DNA of 10,586 nt, taken from G963674505 sp964575975 (GTDB lineage: Bacteria > Desulfobacterota > Desulfobacteria > Desulfobacterales > SKZT01). This document shows, one piece after another, positions 5,480-10,586 of the stretch (its first letter is position 1; each line of letters starts with the position of its first letter). The DNA lies in the NCBI GenBank assembly GCA_964575975.1, contig CAZNTU010000194.1, positions 1 to 10,586 of the forward strand, written 5' to 3'. The position numbers and the translations under genes are program-made. The notes beneath the pieces are model-generated. The model searched no databases, was not told where the DNA came from, and saw only the letters and a program-made list of their open reading frames with translations.

Positions 5480-6727
5480 ATGAGTTCGAAGCTGTCCGAA
5501 ACCGAATACGATTTCAACGCGGGCGGGTTGGTGGTCGGGGGCCAGATGATGTTCGTGGCGTTCGGAGCGTTGGTGCTCGTGCCGCTGCTGACCGGCCTCG
5601 ACCCCAATGTCGCCTTGTTCACGGCCGGAGTAGGAACATTGATTTTCCAGGTAGTCACCAAGGGGAAAGTCCCGATTTTTCTGGCCTCGTCGTTCGCCTT
5701 CATCGCGCCTATCATTTATGGCGTCCAAACCTGGGGGATACCTGGCACCATGTGCGGACTCGCCGCAGCCGGAATCGTCTATATAATTTTGAGCGTCCTG
5801 ATAAAATGGCGCGGTACCGGTATCGTGCAAAAAGTGCTTCCGCCGGTGGTCGTCGGGCCTGTCATCATGGTCATCGGGCTGATCCTGTCTCCGGTTGCCG
5901 TTTTCATGGCCCTGGGAAAAACCGGGGACGGAGCGGTCGTTCTGGTTCCGGCCGGAAAGGCGCTGACCATATCCATGCTGTCCTTGGCGACCACGGTCTT
6001 CGTTTCGCTTCTGGGAAAAGGTTTTTTACGGCTGGTTCCGATCCTGTGCGGGATTGCGGTCGGGTACGCGGCCTCCTTGACGTTCGGAATCGTCGAATTC
6101 GCCAAGGTCATGGACGCCCCTTGGATTGCGATTCCGAACTTCGTGTTTCCGGAATGGAACGCGCAGGCCGTGTTCTTTATCGTTCCGGTGGCCATCGCGC
6201 CCGCGATCGAGCATTTCGGGGACGTGCTCGCCATAGGCTCCATCACGGGGAAAAACTATCTCGAGGAGCCCGGCATTCACCGTACCATGTTGGGCGACGG
6301 CATCGCCACGTCCGTGGCCTCCCTGCTGGGGGGACCTCCCAATACCACATATTCCGAAGTGACGGGAGCCGTGGCGCTGACGCGCGTTTTCAACCCGGCG
6401 ATCATGACCTGGGCGGCCATATTCGCGATTTCCCTGGCTTTCGTCGGAAAAGTGGGGGCACTGCTTCAAACAATCCCCGTTCCTGTCATGGGAGGCATCA
6501 TGCTTTTGCTTTTCGGAGCGATCATGGTGGTGGGATTGAACACCCTGGTGAAGGCGGGCGAAGACCTCTTGCAGCCCAGAAACATGGCCATCGTGGCGTT
6601 AATCCTGGTTTTCGGCTTCGGCGGCATGAGCTTTTCCGCAGGGGACTTCACCGTCAAGGGAATCGGCCTCGCGGGTTTGCTCGGGGTGTTCTTGAATTTG
6701 GTTTTACCTCATAGGAAGGATGATTGA
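5480..6727 (+). CDS. uraA: Uracil/xanthine permease, NCS2 (UraA type)
   Basis: A 415-residue polytopic inner-membrane protein of the nucleobase-cation symporter-2 family, which imports uracil (some relatives xanthine) with protons. The N-terminal FNAGGLVVGGQMMFVAFGALVLVP region, the E244-H-F-G-D248 segment in the substrate site and PNTTYSEVTGAVALTRV (287-303, E293) are typical. Relative to E. coli UraA, from memory, the two glutamates (E241, E290) are kept as E244 and E293, while the position of H245 is Asp (D248). Many hydrophobic stretches span the length, consistent with 14 segments. ATG 5480 is preferred over in-frame ATG 5462 because AAGGAG (5469-5474) is 5 nt upstream of it. Pairing with upp makes uracil the likely substrate. 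No clear terminator follows; a bulged hairpin at 6752-6775 lacks a T run. Confidence 0.93.
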   Translation: MSSKLSETEYDFNAGGLVVGGQMMFVAFGALVLVPLLTGLDPNVALFTAGVGTLIFQVVTKGKVPIFLASSFAFIAPIIYGVQTWGIPGTMCGLAAAGIVYIILSVLIKWRGTGIVQKVLPPVVVGPVIMVIGLILSPVAVFMALGKTGDGAVVLVPAGKALTISMLSLATTVFVSLLGKGFLRLVPILCGIAVGYAASLTFGIVEFAKVMDAPWIAIPNFVFPEWNAQAVFFIVPVAIAPAIEHFGDVLAIGSITGKNYLEEPGIHRTMLGDGIATSVASLLGGPPNTTYSEVTGAVALTRVFNPAIMTWAAIFAISLAFVGKVGALLQTIPVPVMGGIMLLLFGAIMVVGLNTLVKAGEDLLQPRNMAIVALILVFGFGGMSFSAGDFTVKGIGLAGLLGVFLNLVLPHRKDD

Positions 6728-6785
6728 GCGAGGCGCGGCAAGTTATGACGGCCGACTGACGAGCTTTTCGTTCGGTGCGGATCTT

Positions 6786-6823
6786 CATGTTGACATATCC
6801 ATTTTTCTAAGTACGATGTACAT
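6786..6823 (+). promoter_or_regulatory. Predicted brnTA promoter with two operator-like inverted repeats
   Basis: A perfect -35 TTGACA (6790-6795) and a -10 TACGAT (6812-6817, 4 of 6) are 16 bp apart. The start of transcription would fall at or within a base or two of the brnT ATG (6824), and no Shine-Dalgarno sequence precedes that ATG, which fits a leaderless transcript. Two related dyads flank the core promoter: ATGT-TG-ACAT (6787-6796) over the -35, and the perfect palindrome ATGTACAT (6816-6823) at the -10/start, each followed by AT. Centres are 28 bp apart. BrnA with BrnT is known to repress its own operon, so these are the obvious sites. Confidence 0.55.
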
Positions 6824-7117
6824 ATGAACGAGCTGCGATTTGAATGGGACAGGCAAAAAGAAAAGGCCAATGTCAAAAAGCATAGTATCTCTTTTGACGA
6901 GGCCCGTACCGTATTTTACGATGAAAATGCCATGCACTATTTCGACCCGGACCATTCTGAAAACGAAGACCGTTTTATCTTGCTCGGGATTAGCTTTAAA
7001 CTTCGTATTCTCGTTGTCTGCCACTGCTTTAGGGAGAGCGAGACAATTGTCAGAATCATATCGGCAAGAAGGGCGGACAACGACGAAGAAAATGAATATT
7101 GGAGGAACAGAAGATGA
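6824..7117 (+). CDS. brnT: BrnT-family toxin of a type II toxin-antitoxin system
   Basis: A 97-residue protein matching the BrnT family throughout: FEWDRQKEKANVKKHSISFDEA (6-27), VFYDENA, DxxHSENEDRFILLG (41-55), RILVV (61-65) and the C-terminal RIISARRA (77-84). Members have a RelE-like fold and act as ribonucleases that stop translation; BrnA neutralises them. The length is full and the conserved blocks are intact, so the toxin is probably functional. The ATG at 6824 is the only start that leaves the FEWD block near the N-terminus, yet it has no Shine-Dalgarno sequence. The last bases overlap brnA in an ATGA junction (7114-7117). Coding is clearly more AT-rich than upp-uraA next door, which suggests acquisition by transfer. 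Confidence 0.93.
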   Translation: MNELRFEWDRQKEKANVKKHSISFDEARTVFYDENAMHYFDPDHSENEDRFILLGISFKLRILVVCHCFRESETIVRIISARRADNDEENEYWRNRR

Positions 7118-7340
7118 GAGATCACTACGATTTTTCCAAAATCAAAGGGCGTAAAAACCCATATGTCAAATATTTAAAACAACCCGTAACTATGCGGCTT
7201 GACCGGGACACCGTTTCGTATTTCAAATCCATGTCGGAGGAAAACGGTATCCCTTACCAAACCCTGATAAACCTTTATCTTCGCGACTGCGCCGTCAACA
7301 AACGCAAATTGCACATGCAATGGCATCATGAAAATGGCGA
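7114..7340 (+). CDS. brnA: BrnA-family antitoxin, 3' end lost in assembly gap
   Basis: 75 residues are visible before the frame enters the N gap. The protein matches BrnA: DFSKIKGRKNPYVKYLKQPVTMRLD (6-30), YFKSM, then GIPYQTLINLYLRDCA (45-60), a ribbon-helix-helix-type DNA-binding fold. BrnA binds BrnT and, in complex, represses the operon. Family members end shortly after the RKLHMQW stretch (64-70), so probably only a few codons are missing. GGAGGA (7101-7106) is 7 nt upstream of the ATG, and the start overlaps the brnT stop, so translation is coupled. An in-frame ATG at 7099 lies before that site and would misplace the N-terminus. Confidence 0.92.
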
Positions 7341-7440
7341 NNNNNNNNNNNNNNNNNNNNNNNNNNNNNNNNNNNNNNNNNNNNNNNNNNNNNNNNNNNN
7401 NNNNNNNNNNNNNNNNNNNNNNNNNNNNNNNNNNNNNNNN
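7341..7440. other. Assembly gap of 100 N
   Basis: Exactly 100 N, the conventional placeholder for a gap of unknown size. It cuts brnA on its left and the acrylyl-CoA reductase gene on its right. If both genes are complete, the true sequence must hold a few codons of brnA plus about 15-20 codons of the reductase, so it could be short, but nothing prevents a larger insertion. Apparent reading frames running through the N are artefacts. Confidence 0.98.
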
Positions 7441-8380
7441 CCGCGTCGAGTTCCTCCAGGCCGATTTCCTTCGTTTGCCGCTCGAAGGATTCCACCCTCC
7501 ATTCCCCGGCCAGTTTTTCCCATGCTGTACGTCGGAGAGGCATGGGGCAGTTTTGCGAATCGATGCCGATCAGGGAAACGCCTCTCAGGATGAATGGATA
7601 GACCGTCAGGGAAAGGTTCGGCGAGCCCGCGTTGCCGCAGCTGGTCACGGTTCCCCACGGAAGAACGGATTTGATCGCCGCCTCGAGCACTTCCCCTCCG
7701 ACCGCATCGACGCACCCGGCGTACTCGGCTTTCAGCAAGGGGCGCTTGTTGTCCTTCGCAAGCTCGGCCGAATCGATCAGCGAAGACGCGCCGATCTCCC
7801 TCAGATAGTCCGTGTCGTTTCCCTGTCTGTAGACGGCGACCGTGGAATAGCCGATTTTGGAGAGAATCGAGACCGCGATTCCCCCGACTCCTCCGGTCGC
7901 CCCGGATACCAGCACCGGGCCCTGGTCGGGCGCGACTCCTCGGCCGATCAATTGCAGGATAGACAGCGCCGCCGTAAATCCGGCGGTCCCGTAGACCATG
8001 CTTTCCCTCGTCGTGAAACCGGTCGGCATCGGCACGACCCAACCCGACGGCACTCGAATGTACTGCCCGAACCCTCCCGACGTGTTCATTCCCAGATCGT
8101 AGCTGGTGACGATCACTGGGTCGCCTGGCTTGAATTCTTCGGAGGAGCTTTCCTCAACGACCCCGGCGGCGTCGATTCCGGGCGTGTGGGGATAGTTTCG
8201 CGTCACGCCCTTGTTTCCGGACGCCGACAGCGCGTCCTTGTAGTTCAACGACGAATATTCCACCCGGACCAGCACGTCCCCTTCGGGAAGATCCGACGTG
8301 GATTTCTCCATGATGCTTCGCGCGAATTTTTTGTCGTCGGTCTCCTCGACTACCAATGCCTTGTATTTTTTCTCCGTCAT
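7441..8380 (-). CDS. acuI: Acrylyl-CoA reductase-like MDR oxidoreductase, 3' end in gap
   Basis: A zinc-independent medium-chain dehydrogenase/reductase of the AcuI/YhdH/YhfP family, which reduces acrylyl-CoA (or related enones) with NADPH. 313 residues are visible: GroES-like part with SLNYKDALSASGNKGVTRNYPHTPGID (44-70) and PGDPVIVTSYDLGMNTSGGFGQY (85-107), then a Rossmann part with VSGATGGVGGIAV (158-170), and the family stretch FILRGVSLIGIDS (263-275). Zinc-ligand cysteines of alcohol dehydrogenases are absent. Family members are about 325-330 residues, so some 15-20 C-terminal residues fall in the gap. The start at 8380 is set by GGGAGGA 5 nt upstream; 23 in-frame codons further upstream are not family-like. 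It follows the TPR gene after 135 bp. Substrate in this organism is inferred only from family. Confidence 0.88.
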
Positions 8381-8409
8381 TTCGTTCCTCCCTGCTCGAT
8401 TCTCGATAT

Positions 8410-8436
8410 GGTCTCGACCTCTGCGGTACGGTCTCG
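8410..8436. promoter_or_regulatory. Paired GGTCTCG direct repeats upstream of acuI
   Basis: GGTCTCG occurs at 8410-8416 and 8430-8436, exactly 20 bp apart, about two helical turns, placed 30 and 50 bp upstream of the acuI start. Direct repeats at this spacing fit an activator or repressor site. No convincing -35/-10 pair is visible on the minus strand beside them, so the assignment is tentative. Confidence 0.3.
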
Positions 8437-8467
8437 TATCAGGGACCAAAGCCGCAACGGCCCGGTA

Positions 8468-8489
8468 GCGCCGCCTTCCACGGCGGCGC
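8468..8489. repeat. Perfect GC-rich hairpin between the TPR and acuI genes
   Basis: GCGCCGCC (8468-8475) and GGCGGCGC (8482-8489) form a perfect 8-bp stem with a 6-nt loop. Read on the minus strand, it lies 26 nt after the TPR stop codon. No U run follows on either strand, so it is not a canonical intrinsic terminator; it could protect the upstream message 3' end or weaken readthrough into acuI. Confidence 0.6.
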
Positions 8490-8515
8490 GGCGTCTTCCG
8501 AATCCCCTGCCGGGA

Positions 8516-9031
8516 TCATTCCCGAACCTTGGCGAGAATGCTTACAAGCAGCTGCTTGTGCCGTTCGTTCCCGGGGTCGGCTTTCAAGGCCAGTTGTCCC
8601 CAGTGAATCGCCTGTTTCCAATCCTCCATCAGACGATAATTTTCGGCGATGACGTAGTAAAGATGTTTTTTCGGGCACCTTCGCTTGTCGTCGGGAATTT
8701 GCAGCGCCTTTTTGAAATCCTCGACGGCTTCGGCGTTTTTTCCGCTCGCCGCGTAGCAGCCGCCTCGGCCGATCAGGCTTTCCTCGTCCCAAAAATCCAG
8801 GGTCAAGGCTCTGGAATAATGCATTATAGCATCCGCCAGCCGACTTTCCACCTCGTTGATCTTTCCCAGATAGAAATGCGGATTGTCTCCGTCGGAATGC
8901 TTGTAGCTCGGGTCCATGTCGCAGACCTTCTCCAGCGCCCGGACCGCTTCGAGGCCGTCGGGCTTGTGGAAGCACTGCCGTCCGTATTCGAACCATTCCG
9001 CTATGGTTTTGGGCTGATTTTTCGGGTTCAT
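8516..9031 (-). CDS. Tetratricopeptide repeat protein
   Basis: A 171-residue soluble protein almost wholly composed of TPR-like helical hairpins, at about 10-43, 50-82, 84-115 and 122-155. The third and fourth show the familiar pattern best (GCYAASGKNAEAVEDFKKAL; YRLMEDWKQAIHWGQLALKADPGN). There is no signal peptide, membrane segment or catalytic domain. TPR proteins serve as docking scaffolds; the partner cannot be told. It begins 62 bp after the SLC13 permease gene and 135 bp before acuI, all on the minus strand, so it may share the permease transcript. GAAAGG about 8 nt before the ATG supports the start. Confidence 0.85.
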   Translation of the reverse strand: MNPKNQPKTIAEWFEYGRQCFHKPDGLEAVRALEKVCDMDPSYKHSDGDNPHFYLGKINEVESRLADAIMHYSRALTLDFWDEESLIGRGGCYAASGKNAEAVEDFKKALQIPDDKRRCPKKHLYYVIAENYRLMEDWKQAIHWGQLALKADPGNERHKQLLVSILAKVRE

Positions 9032-9060
9032 TTCTTTAACCTTTCTTTATGATCCGATCG

Positions 9061-9087
9061 GGTTGGAACGATGTCTCGTTTCCAACC
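9061..9087. repeat. Hairpin between the SLC13 permease and TPR genes
   Basis: GGTTGGAA (9061-9068) pairs with TTCCAACC (9080-9087), extended inside by CGA/TCG (9069-9071, 9076-9078) with a one-base bulge at 9079 and a 4-nt loop. On the minus strand it starts 6 nt after the permease stop codon. The bases that follow (CGATCGGATC) are not a U run, so I call an intercistronic stem-loop, perhaps a partial or Rho-assisted terminator, not an intrinsic terminator. Confidence 0.6.
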
Positions 9088-9093
9088 GCCCGG

Positions 9094-10586
9094 TTAATGG
9101 TAAGGTGGCCACAGGATCGGCAGAAGCCACACGGAGACGATCATGGAAATGATTGTAATGGGAACGCCGACCTTCACGTAATCCATGAAGCGATATCCGC
9201 CGGGGCCCATGACGAGCAGGTGCGCAGGGTGGGACAAGGGGCTGGCGAAGCTGGAAGACGCCGATATCGCCACGGTCATCATTAGGAGGTGCGGCGAGAT
9301 TCCCAAGGTTCCGGCGGCGCTGATAGCCACGGGAGCCATCAGGACCACCAGCGCGGCCGTGGGAATGATTTGGGTGCCTATTACGGTCACGGCGAACAAT
9401 ACGGCGACGACCCATCGAGGCCCCAGATCCCCTACGGCCGCTATTAACGCGGCCGCTCCCATCTGGGCCGCCCCCGAGTTTTCGATGGCGGCTCCCAGCG
9501 GGAGCATGCTGGCGATGAGAAACACGACCTTCCATTCGATGGCCCGATAGGCTTCCTCCATGCTCAAGCAACCGACCAGAATCATAATGGTCGCTCCGGC
9601 AAGGGCGGCGACGGCGATGGGGACGAGTCCGAGGATGGCGGCAAGGATGACGGACAGCATGATCGCGACGGCCATGCGGGACTTCTCCAGGCGCGGCGCG
9701 CGCGCGGCGGTTTCGTCCAGCACGAGAAAGTCGGGGTCTCGGGCGAGGGCCTCCAGGTTGCGACGTTGCCCGTAGACCAGCAGAGCGTCGCCGAATTGCA
9801 AGGTCATGTCCTGGAGTCCCGTGCGAAAGGCGCGTCCCCGTCGCCAGACGGCCAAGACGCTGATGCCGTAGCGCTCCCGGAAAAGCAGGTCGGCGAGAGT
9901 CCGCCCCGCAAGGGTGGTCCTTGGCGAGAGCAGGACTTCGGTCGCGCCGATTTGCTGCGATTCCAGTTCCGCAATCAAGCCGGAGGACTGCTCCGCGATC
10001 TCGAGATTCTGAAGACCTTCCAGTATCTCGAGGTCGCGGGGGGAACCTTGCAGCACGAGCAGATCGTCGGCTTGCACCTTTTCGTTCGGCGAGGGCATGC
10101 AAAGCAGTTCCCCGTCGCGCACTATGCCGACGACGGTCAGACCGAAGGCGTTTCCCAGACGGCTTTCGACGAGGTCGTGGTTGGCCAGGACCGAGCCCGA
10201 CGGAACGCGCACGGGAAGAATCTCGGTGCGGTCGCGTGCGACGGGGTTCAGCCCTTCCTTGTCGACGAACCGCAGGACAGGGACGAAACCCAGTTGCACC
10301 AGTTTTTCCAGGGCGGCAGGCTCTCCCTGCAGGATCAGTCGTTCGCCGGCCGAAAGCCGATGGTTTCGAAGGTTCTTGATTTCGCCTTCGGTCGGACAGT
10401 GCAGCGCCATCACGTGAACGCGATGCTTCCGTCGCAAACAGATTTCCGCCAGTGTGGAGCCGATGAGCGGAGAATTGTCGCCGACAATTCCCTCCGCGAC
10501 TTGGATACATGCGGGGAGCAGTTCCCGGACAAGGTCGGGCGACTCCGTTTGGATGTGCTGGCTGGCATGGTAACGCTGCAAGTGGC
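9094..10586 (-). CDS. SLC13-family permease with three RCK_C domains, N-terminal half missing
   Basis: The reading frame is open to the right edge, so the N-terminal membrane half is outside the window; the codon at 10581-10579 is TTG (Leu), not a real start. Counting from that residue, three TrkA-C/RCK_C-like domains follow one another (about 22-95, 117-188, 211-286), each with the pattern liG-TLaE...GE-LiLqG. Then come membrane segments (about 303-340, 352-383, 390-425, 431-445 and 472-492) typical of the divalent anion:sodium symporter (SLC13) family, including the ending GPGGYRFMDYVKVG (459-472). Relatives carry sulfate, phosphate or dicarboxylates; substrate here is not readable. Two RCK_C domains are usual in this architecture. 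The helix-break motifs read TQIIPTAAL (403-411) and SPLSHPAHLLV (447-457), departing from the SNT-type sodium/substrate loops. Confidence 0.85.
   Translation of the reverse strand, partial: HLQRYHASQHIQTESPDLVRELLPACIQVAEGIVGDNSPLIGSTLAEICLRRKHRVHVMALHCPTEGEIKNLRNHRLSAGERLILQGEPAALEKLVQLGFVPVLRFVDKEGLNPVARDRTEILPVRVPSGSVLANHDLVESRLGNAFGLTVVGIVRDGELLCMPSPNEKVQADDLLVLQGSPRDLEILEGLQNLEIAEQSSGLIAELESQQIGATEVLLSPRTTLAGRTLADLLFRERYGISVLAVWRRGRAFRTGLQDMTLQFGDALLVYGQRRNLEALARDPDFLVLDETAARAPRLEKSRMAVAIMLSVILAAILGLVPIAVAALAGATIMILVGCLSMEEAYRAIEWKVVFLIASMLPLGAAIENSGAAQMGAAALIAAVGDLGPRWVVAVLFAVTVIGTQIIPTAALVVLMAPVAISAAGTLGISPHLLMMTVAISASSSFASPLSHPAHLLVMGPGGYRFMDYVKVGVPITIISMIVSVWLLPILWPPYH

Noticed and set aside
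6752..6775. Possible intrinsic terminator after uraA
   Set aside because: The stem is interrupted by a 3-nt bulge and is followed by GTGCGG rather than a T run.
7328..9052. A 574-codon plus-strand frame running through the N gap
   Set aside because: It crosses unknown bases and is antisense to the clear acuI and TPR genes.
9047..10510. A 487-codon minus-strand frame over the SLC13 gene
   Set aside because: Arg/Gly-rich out-of-frame shadow of the permease; no domain.

Overview
The window looks like chromosomal DNA from a Gram-negative, probably anaerobic bacterium, most likely a Desulfobacterota (former Deltaproteobacteria) or a relative. This is inferred from the style of the proteins (AmmeMemoRadiSam radical SAM enzyme, tandem universal stress protein, several CBS proteins, SLC13/RCK_C permease) and the moderately GC-rich coding; no rRNA or other marker gene is present. 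It is a draft scaffold: 7341-7440 is exactly 100 N, so order across that gap is an assembly claim.

Layout. 1-64 is a short tandem repeat flush with the stop codon of amrS (65-1081, minus). A 260-bp divergent control region separates amrS from a two-domain universal stress protein gene (1343-2260, plus), with a good sigma70-like promoter in each direction. The usp gene converges on a minus-strand operon read 4637 to 2372: a two-CBS protein, a four-CBS protein with a CxxC motif after each CBS pair, and a calcineurin-like metallophosphoesterase. That operon diverges from the uracil salvage operon upp-uraA (4833-6727, plus). Next comes a more AT-rich type II toxin-antitoxin pair, brnT-brnA (6824 into the gap), whose promoter is bracketed by two related inverted repeats and which appears to be leaderless. 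Beyond the gap, all on the minus strand, are an AcuI/YhdH-type acrylyl-CoA reductase (3' end in the gap), a TPR protein, and a large SLC13 permease with three RCK_C domains whose N-terminal membrane half lies past the right edge.

How the parts fit. UraA imports uracil and Upp converts it to UMP. The CBS-CBS-phosphoesterase operon and the Usp gene next to it are built from domains that commonly bind adenine nucleotides, so the middle of the window may be a small nucleotide- or energy-sensing neighbourhood; that is inference from domain content and gene order. BrnT-BrnA is probably an acquired, self-regulated module. I found no CRISPR array, insertion sequence, prophage gene, tRNA or rRNA, and no convincing U-tract terminator. 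The most unusual items are the four-CBS/CxxC protein with its phosphoesterase partner, the flush post-stop heptamer/octamer repeats, the brnTA control region and the three-RCK_C permease.
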